64,000 bases of DNA from Kribbella pratensis (lineage in GTDB: Bacteria > Actinomycetota > Actinomycetes > Propionibacteriales > Kribbellaceae), in assembly GCF_004365355.1 (NCBI RefSeq), contig NZ_SODP01000001.1, positions 2,053,473 to 2,117,472 on the forward strand. The letters are read 5' to 3'. Both the position numbers and the translations under genes were made by a program. A model generated the notes under the pieces. It made no database searches. It was given only the letters and a program-made list of their open reading frames with translations, and was not told the origin of the DNA. Below, piece after piece: positions 25,169-32,985 of the stretch (positions within the stretch are counted from its first letter, which is position 1; the number at the start of each line of letters is the position of its first letter).

Positions 25169-25283
25169 GGGGCCTCCCGGTCTGGACTGAGGAGCGGAGG
25201 GAGCGAAGCGGCCGGAGCGACGAGGGAAGTCCGGGAGCAACAGCCCCGTGACCCGCCACGACGGAGTCGCGGCATCAGTACCG
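25169..25283. other. Polypurine low-complexity spacer between cbiMN and ecfT
   Basis: The 115-bp spacer holds a purine-rich tract (about 25184-25232) with repeated GGAGCG elements bracketed by the inverted pair GGACT/AGTCC. It could form a weak hairpin on either strand. No gene is seen. Confidence 0.4.
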
Positions 25284-26309
25284 TCACGATGCCTTGTTCG
25301 CACGCAGCGACGCGAGCTTCGCGATCGCCAGGCCGACGACGATCGTCACCAGTACGCCGATGATGCCCGCCAGCGCGCCGGACACCTGCGAGTTGCCGAT
25401 CCCGTGGACGCCGTAGTCGGCGAGCGGACTGCCCGCGACAGCCGAATCCTTCGCGGCGCCGTCGAACCCGAGCTTGGCGCCCACGAACTCCAGCCCGTCC
25501 GGATGCGCACTCGCGAACAGGCTCAGCCCGCCCGCGACGACGAGGGTGACCGCGACACCGATCCCGAGCGACCGTCCGGCCGGCTTGGCGGCGATCGGCC
25601 TGTCCGGGGACACCGTCGAGGTGTTGCCGTCGGCATCGACCAGGACGAGATCCCGCTGCAGGTGCCGAGCGGCGTACACCAGGTCCGGCCGGGTCGCGAC
25701 GACCGCGCTCAGCACGGCCGCGGTGATCACCGCCTCGCCGATCCCGACCAGGATGTGCCAACCGACCATCGCCGTCGCGAGCTTCGCGAGCGGGATGTCG
25801 ACCGCGCCACCGATCGAGTACAGCCCGGTGAACGCCAGCGCCGCGACCGGCACCGACACAAGAGCGCCGACAGTCGCCGCCGGCACGACGCTGCCCACTC
25901 GCCGCGGCATCACCTTCAACACTGCCCGCGTCAGGAAGTACCCGACCAGGACCGTGATCAGCCCCATCAACGTGATGTTCGTGCCCAGCGCGGTCAGACC
26001 GCCGTCGGCGAACAGCAACCCCTGCACGAGCAGCACCGTCGACATCACCAGTACGGCGGTCCACGGCCCGACCAGCGCGGCGGCGAGCGCTCCACCGAGC
26101 AGGTGGCCGCTCGTCCCGGCGCCGACCGGGAAGTTCACCATCTGCACCGCGAACACGAACGCCGCCGTCAGACCGGCCAGCGCCGGGCCGGTCTCACGGA
26201 GCTCCCGATTCGCCCGTTGCAGGCTGAAGCCGACCGCCCCGGCCGCGATCAGGCCGGTGGCGACGGACGTGGGCGCGTCGAAGAAGCCGTCAGGAACATG
26301 CACACGCAC
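25284..26309 (-). CDS. CbiM-CbiN fusion, nickel/cobalt ECF substrate-binding component
   Basis: A 341-residue membrane protein. The N-terminus VHVPDGF is the CbiM/NikM signature whose amino group and His2 bind the metal; histidines in 'GTSGHLLGG' and 'MVGWHILVGIGEA' are also typical. After about residue 225 there is a fused PDGLE domain (AHPDGLEFVG) with a final helix, equivalent to CbiN/NikN. Such NikMN fusions take up Ni2+ or Co2+. GTG 26309 is the longest start; GTG 26303 gives the canonical M-H-V-P-D-G-F and is preferred functionally. No ribosome-binding site is visible, suggesting a leaderless message from a promoter overlapping the Nur-like box at 26322-26340. Confidence 0.9.
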   Translation of the reverse strand: MRVHVPDGFFDAPTSVATGLIAAGAVGFSLQRANRELRETGPALAGLTAAFVFAVQMVNFPVGAGTSGHLLGGALAAALVGPWTAVLVMSTVLLVQGLLFADGGLTALGTNITLMGLITVLVGYFLTRAVLKVMPRRVGSVVPAATVGALVSVPVAALAFTGLYSIGGAVDIPLAKLATAMVGWHILVGIGEAVITAAVLSAVVATRPDLVYAARHLQRDLVLVDADGNTSTVSPDRPIAAKPAGRSLGIGVAVTLVVAGGLSLFASAHPDGLEFVGAKLGFDGAAKDSAVAGSPLADYGVHGIGNSQVSGALAGIIGVLVTIVVGLAIAKLASLRANKAS

Positions 26310-26321
26310 ATTCTTGATCTA

Positions 26322-26340
26322 GTTGCGACTGATTCGCAAC
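26322..26340. promoter_or_regulatory. Nur-like nickel-responsive operator
   Basis: A 19-bp palindrome, G-TTGCGA-CTGAT-TCGCAA-C, lies 13 bases upstream of the cbiMN start. It matches the arrangement of the actinobacterial Nur (nickel uptake regulator) box, TTGCAA-N5-TTGCAA, with one changed base per half-site and the correct 5-base spacer. This supports nickel rather than cobalt as the cargo. Confidence 0.6.
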
Positions 26341-26348
26341 AAGCTGTC

Positions 26349-27707
26349 TCACAGCGCCTTGAGCGCCTCTCCGATCGCACGGTGGAACGTCGGGTAGGCG
26401 AAGATCATCTGTCGCAGGGTGTGCACGGGCACGGCGGCGTGCACCGCGACCGCGAGCGCGCTGAGCACCTCGCCGCCGGTCGGCCCCGCACTGGTCGCAC
26501 CGACGAGCACCTTGCGGTCGGCGTCCATCACGACCTTGATGAACCCCTCGTTGCCGGCCTTGTGGATCCAGCCGCGCGTCGACGCCGGGATCGGTGTCGA
26601 GCCGGTCCGCACGTTCAGCCCCGCGTCCCGGGCCTGCTGCTCGGTCATCCCGACCGCGCCGATCTCCGGGTCGGTGAACGTCACCCGCGGCATCGCGTGG
26701 TAGTTCGCGGTCGGCGCGTCCGGCTCCTGCAGGATGTCGCGGACCGCGATGTCGGCCTGGTACATCGCGTTGTGGGTGAACACGCCGACGCCGGTGACGT
26801 CGCCGATCGCCCACACCCTGTCGGCGGCCCGGACGTGCTCGTCGACCTCGATCCGGCGGGCCTTCGGGTCGAGGCCGACCTTCTCCAGCCCGAGATCCGC
26901 CGTCGCGATCCGGCGACCCGTTGCCACCAGCAACTTCTCGGCGGTGGCCGACGCACCGTTGTCGAGCGTGACGGTGAAGTTGTCCCCGGCGTACCCGACC
27001 TGCGTGGCGTGGGCGCCGAGCAGGAACGTCACGCCGTCGCGCTGCAGCGCCTCACGCGCGAGCACGCCGGACTCGGGCTCCTCCATCGACAGCACCTCGT
27101 CGGCACCCTCGACCACGGTCACCTTCACCCCGAAGCGGGCGAACACCTGGGCCAGCTCCATCCCGATCGCGCCGCCGCCGAGGACCAGCAGCGAAGCGGG
27201 CAGCACCTCGACCTCGATCGCCTCCCGGTTCGTCCAGTACGGCGTACCGGCGAGGCCCTCGATCGGCGGGACGGACGGGACCGTACCGGTCGCGATCACG
27301 ATGCCGCGGGCCGCCTCGAACTCACGGTCGCCGGCCTTGACCGTGCTCGGTCCGGTGATCGTCGCGCGGTCCTTGATCACGGTGGCGCCCTTGCTCACCA
27401 GGCGGTCGATCGCGACCTGGTCGTTCCAGGTGTCGGTCGCCTCCTCGCGGATGCGCTTCGCGACCGGGGTCCAGTCCGGCTGCACCGTCGCCGTACCGGC
27501 CATGCCGTCGACGCGACGCGTCTCGGCGATCAGGTTCGCGGCCCGGATCATCATCTTGCTCGGGATGCACCCGTAGTACGGGCATTCGCCGCCCACCAGC
27601 CGCGACTCGATGCCGACCACCCGGAGGCCTGCCTGCGCCAAGCGTCCGGCCGTCTCCTCTCCGCCGACCCCGAGCCCCACCACGATCACGTCAACCTGTT
27701 CACCCAT
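26349..27707 (-). CDS. FAD-dependent pyridine nucleotide-disulfide oxidoreductase
   Basis: A 452-residue member of the lipoamide dehydrogenase/mercuric reductase family. The FAD motif GLGVGG, the redox-active pair in ECPYYGCIPSK (CX4C), the NAD(P) motif LGGGAIGMELA and the second FAD motif AIGDVTG are intact. The C-terminal His-Glu pair that serves as acid-base in lipoamide dehydrogenase (HPTxxE) is replaced here by 'YPTFHRAIGEAL', so it is probably not a true dihydrolipoyl dehydrogenase; the canonical one is at 34158-35555. It ends eight bases before the Nur-like box. Substrate unknown. Confidence 0.88.
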   Translation of the reverse strand: MGEQVDVIVVGLGVGGEETAGRLAQAGLRVVGIESRLVGGECPYYGCIPSKMMIRAANLIAETRRVDGMAGTATVQPDWTPVAKRIREEATDTWNDQVAIDRLVSKGATVIKDRATITGPSTVKAGDREFEAARGIVIATGTVPSVPPIEGLAGTPYWTNREAIEVEVLPASLLVLGGGAIGMELAQVFARFGVKVTVVEGADEVLSMEEPESGVLAREALQRDGVTFLLGAHATQVGYAGDNFTVTLDNGASATAEKLLVATGRRIATADLGLEKVGLDPKARRIEVDEHVRAADRVWAIGDVTGVGVFTHNAMYQADIAVRDILQEPDAPTANYHAMPRVTFTDPEIGAVGMTEQQARDAGLNVRTGSTPIPASTRGWIHKAGNEGFIKVVMDADRKVLVGATSAGPTGGEVLSALAVAVHAAVPVHTLRQMIFAYPTFHRAIGEALKAL

Positions 27708-27826
27708 GCGGACAATCTTGCAGAACGACTGGACCGGGCCAACTCTCCCCCCGGCGCGTCACGACTCCGTAAGCGCCCGCTCACTGCCGGGCACTAGCGT
27801 CCCGTACTCGTAGAAGTCTCGTAGAA

Positions 27827-28057
27827 GTGAGGACGGCGCCGAAGCTCGCGATCAACCGCGGCGACCACTTCAAGTTCCTGCTCGTACAAGTTCTGGGAGT
27901 CGAGCACGCTTACACCTACAAGGCACCGGCGGCGAAGTCGCTGACCGCCGCCCTCCTCGACTACGTGCGCTCGACCGAGACGACCTGGTTCCGTGCAGCG
28001 ATCTCCCGGCCGGCTTCTGTGGATAATCCCAGCGGGCCGCGACGATTCGGCAGATAA
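27827..28057 (+). CDS. Possible small hypothetical protein or gene remnant
   Basis: A 76-codon frame from GTG 27827. The first ~55 codons show the strong third-position G/C bias of real genes here; the last ~20 drift. I do not recognise the protein (it contains 'GDHFKFLLVQVLGVEHAYTY'). A short direct repeat, TCGTAGAAGT twice, precedes it and no clear ribosome-binding site is seen. It ends nine bases before a phosphodiesterase gene. It could be the tail of a lost gene. Confidence 0.3.
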   Translation: MRTAPKLAINRGDHFKFLLVQVLGVEHAYTYKAPAAKSLTAALLDYVRSTETTWFRAAISRPASVDNPSGPRRFGR

Positions 28058-28065
28058 TTTCAGCC

Positions 28066-28824
28066 ATGTACATCATCGCGCACCTCAGTGACCCCCATCT
28101 CGACGGCTCCGAGGAGGCACGGTCGCGGTTGCGCAAGCTCACGTCGTACTTGCGCGAGTTCCGACGGCCTGTCGACGTGGTGCTGGTCAGCGGCGACCTC
28201 GCGGACCACGGGCAGGAGTCCGAGTACGCCGAGCTCGCCGCGGAACTGAAGCTGGATGTGCCCGTGCTGGTGTTGCCGGGCAACCACGATGTCAGCGCGC
28301 CTTTGCGGGCCGGTCTCGCGGACTTCGTCGACTCGGCCGGCGAAGGGCATCCGGTGCACCAGCTGCACGACGTCGGCGGCGCACGGTTCGTCCTGCTCGA
28401 CACCTCGGTGCCCGGTGAGGACCACGGGCTTTTGTCCGCGGAATCGCTCGCCTGGCTCGACGGCGTACTGGCGGAACCGGTCGACGGCCCGTTGTTCGTG
28501 GCGTTCCACCATCCGCCGTTCGAGCTGAACCACCCCGTGCTGGATCAGTGGCTGCTCCGCTCCGGCCCCGAGCTCGAGGCCGTGCTCCGCGGCAAGCCGA
28601 TCACCGCCATCCTCGCCGGGCATGTGCACAACGGTCTCGCGACCACGTTCGCCGAGCTGCCGTTCCTGGTCGCACCGGGCGTCCGCTCGACCCCGCCGCT
28701 CCCGTTCGAGCCCCCGGCTCCCGGCGGCGGACTGGTCGACGACACCACCGCCCACCCCGGTCTGGCCCTCCACATCTACACGCCGGGCGCCCCGCTCCAG
28801 ACTCTCTTCCGCCACCCGGCCTGA
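28066..28824 (+). CDS. Calcineurin-like metallophosphodiesterase (CpdA-like), copy 1
   Basis: A 252-residue class III cyclic-nucleotide-phosphodiesterase-like enzyme. All metallophosphatase blocks are visible: SDPHLDG (D-x-H), SGDLADHG (GD), PGNHDVS (GNHD), AFHHPP and AGHVHN (GHxH). Two metal ions (Fe/Mn) are expected at the active site. Substrates in the family include cAMP and other phosphodiesters; the true one is unknown. The next gene, 16 bases downstream, is a tandem duplicate. Confidence 0.9.
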   Translation: MYIIAHLSDPHLDGSEEARSRLRKLTSYLREFRRPVDVVLVSGDLADHGQESEYAELAAELKLDVPVLVLPGNHDVSAPLRAGLADFVDSAGEGHPVHQLHDVGGARFVLLDTSVPGEDHGLLSAESLAWLDGVLAEPVDGPLFVAFHHPPFELNHPVLDQWLLRSGPELEAVLRGKPITAILAGHVHNGLATTFAELPFLVAPGVRSTPPLPFEPPAPGGGLVDDTTAHPGLALHIYTPGAPLQTLFRHPA

Positions 28825-28840
28825 CCAGTACTGTGCTGAC

Positions 28841-29593
28841 ATGTACGTGATCGCGCACCTCAGTGACCCGCATCTCGACGGTTCGGAGGAGGCGCGATCA
28901 CGGCTGCGGCGAATCACGTCGTACGTCCGTTCTTCGTCGGTGGACGTCGTGCTGGTGAGCGGGGACCTTGCCGATCACGGGCTCGAGGCGGAGTACGCCG
29001 AACTCGCCGGTGAGCTGACCTTCGACGTGCCCGTGCTGGTCCTGCCCGGCAACCACGACGTCAGTGCGCCACTGCGGGCCGGGCTCGCAGCTCTGGTCGA
29101 CTCCCCCGGCGACGGCCACCCGATCCACCAGGTGCGCGAGGTCGGCATCGCCCGGTTCGTCCTGCTCGACAGCACAGTGCCGGGCGCGGGCCACGGCCTG
29201 CTGTCCGACAAGTCATTCGCCTGGCTGGACGGCGTACTGCGGGAGCCCTTCGACGGACCGGTGTTCGTCGCGATGCACCATCCGCCGCTTGCGCTGCACC
29301 ACCCGGTGATGGACCAGTGGATGCTCGAAGAGCAGGGCGCGCTGGCCGAGGTCCTCTCCGGCAAGCCCATCACAGCAATCCTCACCGGCCACGTCCACAA
29401 CGCCATCGTCACGTCGTTCGCCGGCCACACCGTCCGCGGCGCCCCCGGCATCCGCTCCACCATCCCCCTCCCGTTCGAACCCCCCACGGCGCCCACCGGC
29501 AGCGTCGTAGACCCCACCGCCCATCCGGGACTGGCCTTTCACGTCCACGTGGACAGCGAGCCCCTCCAAACGGTCTACAGGTATCCGCGATGA
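28841..29593 (+). CDS. Calcineurin-like metallophosphodiesterase (CpdA-like), copy 2
   Basis: A 250-residue paralogue of the gene just upstream, sharing long identical blocks (HLSDPHLDGSEEARSRLR, LPGNHDVSAPLRAGL, GKPITAIL-GHVHN). All metal-binding motifs remain intact, so both copies should be active. Start ATG 28841 matches the start of copy 1; the open frame continues upstream only as an artefact. Its TGA overlaps the ATG of trmO by four bases, so the three genes are likely co-transcribed. Confidence 0.9.
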   Translation: MYVIAHLSDPHLDGSEEARSRLRRITSYVRSSSVDVVLVSGDLADHGLEAEYAELAGELTFDVPVLVLPGNHDVSAPLRAGLAALVDSPGDGHPIHQVREVGIARFVLLDSTVPGAGHGLLSDKSFAWLDGVLREPFDGPVFVAMHHPPLALHHPVMDQWMLEEQGALAEVLSGKPITAILTGHVHNAIVTSFAGHTVRGAPGIRSTIPLPFEPPTAPTGSVVDPTAHPGLAFHVHVDSEPLQTVYRYPR

Positions 29594-29997
29594 CTTTCGA
29601 ACTGCAGCAGGTAGCCCGCGTCGAGTCGAGCCTCCGCGATCTCGCCGACGCTCCACGTCAGGGCGACGAAGGCGCTCCGGACGCGTGGATCGTCTTCGAC
29701 GAAAAGGTCCGGGACGCGCTCGCTGACATCAAGACCGGCGACGAGCTCATCCTCATCACCTGGTTCGACCGCGCCGACCGCGACGTACAGAAGGTGCACC
29801 CGCGCAGCGACACCACCCGCCCGCCCACCGGCGTCTTCAGCACCCGCTCCCCCGACCGCCCGAACCCCCTCGGCCTCCACCGGGTCACCGTCCTCGCCGT
29901 CGACGACCTCCGCCTCCAGGTCAACAACCTCGAAGCCCTAGACGGTACGCCGATCGTCGACGTCAAACCCGTGCTGGGCGGAATCGACGAACGCTGA
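29590..29997 (+). CDS. TrmO/TsaA-like tRNA (N6-threonylcarbamoyladenosine) methyltransferase
   Basis: A 135-residue TrmO-fold (TsaA/VirR) protein. The family signature 'FSTRSPDRPNPLGLHRV' is complete, with 'WFDRADRD' and 'GTPIVDVKP' at the usual places. TrmO uses S-adenosylmethionine to methylate the t6A modification at position 37 of certain tRNAs. The protein is shorter than E. coli TrmO, lacking the C-terminal domain, as is common in actinobacteria. The four-base overlap with the phosphodiesterase gene indicates coupling, though a functional link is not obvious. Confidence 0.85.
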   Translation: MTFELQQVARVESSLRDLADAPRQGDEGAPDAWIVFDEKVRDALADIKTGDELILITWFDRADRDVQKVHPRSDTTRPPTGVFSTRSPDRPNPLGLHRVTVLAVDDLRLQVNNLEALDGTPIVDVKPVLGGIDER

Positions 29998-30000
29998 GAG

Positions 30001-30966
30001 TTACCGAGACGTCCTGGTCCCGGGATCCGCAACAGGGCTGAGCCCGAGCGGGTAGGTCACGCCAGTCTCTTGCTCGGACAGCTCCCAGAGACGTGCCTGG
30101 GCGTCGGTGTCGTAGGACCGCTCGCTGGATCGGACCTGAATCGGATGCCCTGTCCACTCGTTGCGGCCCTCGGGTCCGAAGTACTCACCGCCGGTCGCGG
30201 CCGGATCCACGGCGGCACGGAGCGTGGCCAAGGCGGCCGTCGACGAGTCCTGCAACAGCCACGAGGTGAGCAGTCGCAGCCTGGGTTTGGTCGCGATCCG
30301 GATGTGGAGCTGGTCGCCACCGAATGCGGTACGAGCGTTGCCGGGATGGGCTGCCACGGCGATCGTCGAGGCTCCGGCTGCCGCGAGTCGCCGCTGGAGT
30401 TCATACGTGAACAGCAGATTGGCCAGTTTGGACTGGAAGTAGGCCTGGTGGGAGCGGTACCCGTTGGCGAAGTGGGGGTCGTCGAAGTTCATCACGCCAC
30501 TCTTGTGACCGACGCTGCTGACCGTCACCACTCGCGACCCGGGGGTCTCCAGCAGTCGTTCCAGCGTCAGGCCGGTGAAAGCGAACGCTCCGAGGTGGTT
30601 GGTCGCAAAGGTCCTCTCGAACCCGTCCTCGGTGAGCTCGTAGCGGCGAATCAATGCCCCGGCGTTGTTGATCAGCAGGTCCAAACGGCGATGGTCCCGC
30701 TTCAACTGATCGGCGGCCCGGCGGACCGAGGCCTGCGAGGACAGATCCAGCTCCAGCGTGTGCAGCGACGCCGCCGGAGTTTCCGCAAGGATCCGCTCCC
30801 CGGCCTCGCCGGCCTTCCGGAGGTCGCGGCAGGCCAGCACGACCTCCGCGTTGCGGCGGGCGAAGACCCGTGCCGTTTCGAACCCGAGTCCCGAGTTCGC
30901 GCCGGTGACGACAACGGTCCGACCGCTCTGGTCGGGGACTTCCTGCTCGGTCCAGCGGGTCACCAT
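30001..30966 (-). CDS. SDR-family oxidoreductase (retinol-dehydrogenase-like)
   Basis: A 321-residue short-chain dehydrogenase of the WW-oxidoreductase/protochlorophyllide-reductase-like group. It has TGANSGLG for cofactor binding, NNAG, 'VVTVSSVGH' and the catalytic YFQSK. Residues 'ACRDLRKAG' after strand two suggest NADP(H). It faces a TetR gene across a region with two matching palindromes and is the likely target of that repressor. It ends three bases from the convergent trmO. Substrate is unknown, probably a lipophilic or xenobiotic carbonyl. Confidence 0.88.
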   Translation of the reverse strand: MVTRWTEQEVPDQSGRTVVVTGANSGLGFETARVFARRNAEVVLACRDLRKAGEAGERILAETPAASLHTLELDLSSQASVRRAADQLKRDHRRLDLLINNAGALIRRYELTEDGFERTFATNHLGAFAFTGLTLERLLETPGSRVVTVSSVGHKSGVMNFDDPHFANGYRSHQAYFQSKLANLLFTYELQRRLAAAGASTIAVAAHPGNARTAFGGDQLHIRIATKPRLRLLTSWLLQDSSTAALATLRAAVDPAATGGEYFGPEGRNEWTGHPIQVRSSERSYDTDAQARLWELSEQETGVTYPLGLSPVADPGTRTSR

Positions 30967-30994
30967 CGCGTCCTCCAGAGTTCTGCGGAATAAT

Positions 30995-31038
30995 CGGGAC
31001 GACTGTCCCGGATACGACTAAACGGGATGCCAGTCCCG
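30995..31038. promoter_or_regulatory. Two TetR operators between SDR and TetR genes
   Basis: CGGGAC-GACT-GTCCCG (30995-31010) and CGGGAT-GCCA-GTCCCG (31023-31038) are 16-bp palindromes of the form CGGGAY-N4-GTCCCG with centres 28 bp apart, placed between the divergent starts. Confidence 0.8.
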
Positions 31039-31059
31039 CTTGTCAAGAGAGGTACCGCC

Positions 31060-31617
31060 GTGACCCGATCCCAGCGCCCGATGCGGGCCGACGCCCAGCG
31101 CAATCGTGCGCACGTACTCCGCACCGCGGCCGACGCGTTTGCCGTCGAGGGACTGTCCGTACCGGTGCACGAGATCGCGAAGCGCGCGGGTGTCGGTACC
31201 GGCACGGTCAGCCGGCACTTCCCGACCAAGGAGGCGCTGTACGCCGCGGTCCTCCTCGACCGGATGGGCGAGCTCAGCGGGTACGCGGACACTCTCGCCA
31301 CCGAGCACGATCCCGGTACGGCGTTCTTCGCCCTCTTCACTCGCCTGATCCAGGAAGGCGCCACTCATCGGGGTCTGGCGGAGGCGTTGGCGGGCAGCGG
31401 ATTCGACATCGAGGCCGCGGCATCGGCTGCCGGCTGCAATGTCTCCGACCGGCTGCGCAGGCTCCTGACCGAGGCGCAGGCCGCAGGCGCTGTCGATCCA
31501 GCTGTCACCTTCGCCGACCTCAAGGCCCTCACGGCCGGCTGCCTCGCGTACGACGGCCCCGACCCCGATCGGGTCATCGAAGTCATCTGCCGCGGGCTCC
31601 GCCCGGTATCCGGCTGA
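31060..31617 (+). CDS. TetR-family transcriptional regulator
   Basis: A 185-residue repressor. The N-terminal helix-turn-helix is 'VPVHEIAKRAGVGTGTVSRHFPTKEALYAAV'; the C-terminal ligand domain resembles SbtR-type TetR_C domains. GTG 31060 is preferred because GAGAGG lies seven bases upstream; a longer frame from 31027 would read through an operator. It most likely represses the divergent SDR gene and itself through the two CGGGAY-N4-GTCCCG palindromes. Inducer unknown. Confidence 0.88.
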   Translation: MTRSQRPMRADAQRNRAHVLRTAADAFAVEGLSVPVHEIAKRAGVGTGTVSRHFPTKEALYAAVLLDRMGELSGYADTLATEHDPGTAFFALFTRLIQEGATHRGLAEALAGSGFDIEAAASAAGCNVSDRLRRLLTEAQAAGAVDPAVTFADLKALTAGCLAYDGPDPDRVIEVICRGLRPVSG

Positions 31618-31643
31618 TCGATCGCGCTACCACCAATCAGCAG

Positions 31644-31672
31644 TTGACTGGTAGCTACTTCTCTCTTACATT
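31644..31672 (+). promoter_or_regulatory. Strong housekeeping-type promoter of the MFS gene
   Basis: TTGACT (31644-31649), a 17-base spacer and TACATT (31667-31672) form a near-consensus promoter. The -35 box overlaps an inverted repeat GCTACCA (31626-31632)/TGGTAGC (31648-31654), a possible operator. Confidence 0.65.
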
Positions 31673-31693
31673 CGTCTTCGTAAAGGGATATTC

Positions 31694-31741
31694 ATGACGA
31701 TGACGCTGGAGAGCTACCGCCATCGCCCAAGACGACGGTGA
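31694..31741 (+). CDS. Candidate 15-residue leader peptide upstream of MFS exporter
   Basis: A short frame encoding MTMTLESYRHRPRRR lies between the promoter (31644-31672) and the MFS start. AAAGGGA stands six bases before its ATG and it stops 20 bases before the MFS ATG. The arginine-rich end is the kind of sequence that can slow ribosomes. Leader peptides control some drug-exporter and resistance genes by ribosome stalling; that function here is inference. Confidence 0.4.
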   Translation: MTMTLESYRHRPRRR

Positions 31742-31761
31742 AATCCGATCGAGGGGGCAGC

Positions 31762-32985
31762 ATGCGCGAACGATTCGGAAGCAAGCCGGCGATCATCACG
31801 CTGATCGCCCTCACCCTGGCGGTCTTCAGCTATGTGACGACCGAGTCACTGCCGATCGGCCTGCTCCCCTTGATCGCAGCCGACCTCGGGACCACCGAAG
31901 CGGCGGTCGGGCTCCTGGTCACGGGGTACGGCCTGATCATCGTGGCGGTGTCCCTGCCACTCACCAGGCTGACGCGCAGACTGCCTCGACGACGGTTGCT
32001 GTGCATTCTGCTCGTCGTGTTCGTCGTCGCGACCTGTCTGTCGGCGGCGGCCTGGAACTACTGGCTGCTCATGGGCGCCAGGATGGTGACCGCGCTGAGC
32101 CAGGCGCTGTTCTGGTGCGTCGTGACGCCGGCCGCCGCCGGTCTGTTCCGGGCCGAGGTGCGTGGCCGGGCGGTGTCGATCCTGTACGCCGGGGTCTCCG
32201 TCGCCGCGCTGGCCGGCATCCCGATCGGCACGTGGCTCGGGCAGCAGACCAACTGGCGGATGGCGTTCGTCCTACTCACCGGGCCGGGCGTACTCGCACT
32301 GGTCGCGGTCGCGGCCCTGCTTCCCAACACGCCCGCTGGGCAGGGCGCAGCGGACCGAGGCGTCGCGCCCGACCGCGGCCGGTACCTGTCCATCGTGGCC
32401 ACCACGGCCATCGCGGTCACCGGCGGATTCACCGCCTTCACCTACATCAGCCCGTTCCTGACCGGCTTCAGCGGTTTCGCCGCTTCGTCGCTCGGTCCAC
32501 TGCTGCTGGTACGCGGCATCGCGGGCCTGGCCGCCGTAGTCGTGGTCGGCTTCCTCGTGGACCGCCACGGCCGGCTCACCATGATCGGGCTCATCGGCCT
32601 GCAGGTCGTTGCGTTGGCCGGACAGTACGCGCTCGGCGCCTCTCAGGTCGCGGCCGTCATCACGATCGCCCTGTCCGGCTTCACGCTGGCCGGCCTGCCC
32701 GCCGTCCTCGGGTCACGGGTGCTCCGGTACGCACCGGGCGCGTCGGACATGGCGAGCGCCGGCACCTCCACCGCGTTCAACACCGGCATCACTGCTGGAG
32801 CGTTGCTCGGCAGCGTGCTGCTGGCCGGTCCGGGCGTACGGAGTACGGCACTCGCCGGGGCGCTGCTCAGCGTGCTCGCGTTAGCCGTCGTGCTGGCCGA
32901 ACCGCTCGTCTCCAGCCACCGGCGGGTTGCGGCGAGCATCCAGCCAGCAGCGTGCTGCAACCTGCGTCAGCCCGTTAGGTGGTAG
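31762..32985 (+). CDS. MFS transporter, DHA1-type exporter
   Basis: A 407-residue twelve-helix major facilitator of the DHA1/AraJ-like class. Marks include 'TTESLPIGLLPLIAADLG' in helix 1, the conserved 'RLTRRLPRRRLL' loop 2-3 and 'AAALAGIPIGTWLGQQTNWR' near helix 5 (motif C region). Such proteins export drugs, sugars or nucleosides. Start ATG 31762 is chosen for its GAGGGGG ribosome-binding site. The mRNA carries a possible leader peptide. Downstream, a CGNR regulator starts 11 bases after the stop and shares a GGTGGTAGC element with the MFS promoter, suggesting joint control. Confidence 0.9.
   Translation: MRERFGSKPAIITLIALTLAVFSYVTTESLPIGLLPLIAADLGTTEAAVGLLVTGYGLIIVAVSLPLTRLTRRLPRRRLLCILLVVFVVATCLSAAAWNYWLLMGARMVTALSQALFWCVVTPAAAGLFRAEVRGRAVSILYAGVSVAALAGIPIGTWLGQQTNWRMAFVLLTGPGVLALVAVAALLPNTPAGQGAADRGVAPDRGRYLSIVATTAIAVTGGFTAFTYISPFLTGFSGFAASSLGPLLLVRGIAGLAAVVVVGFLVDRHGRLTMIGLIGLQVVALAGQYALGASQVAAVITIALSGFTLAGLPAVLGSRVLRYAPGASDMASAGTSTAFNTGITAGALLGSVLLAGPGVRSTALAGALLSVLALAVVLAEPLVSSHRRVAASIQPAACCNLRQPVRW

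Noticed and set aside
25169..26340. Cobalamin riboswitch for the Cbi-type transporter
   Set aside because: Only about 40 bases separate the cbiMN start from the preceding gene, too short for a riboswitch, and the Nur-like palindrome explains regulation better.
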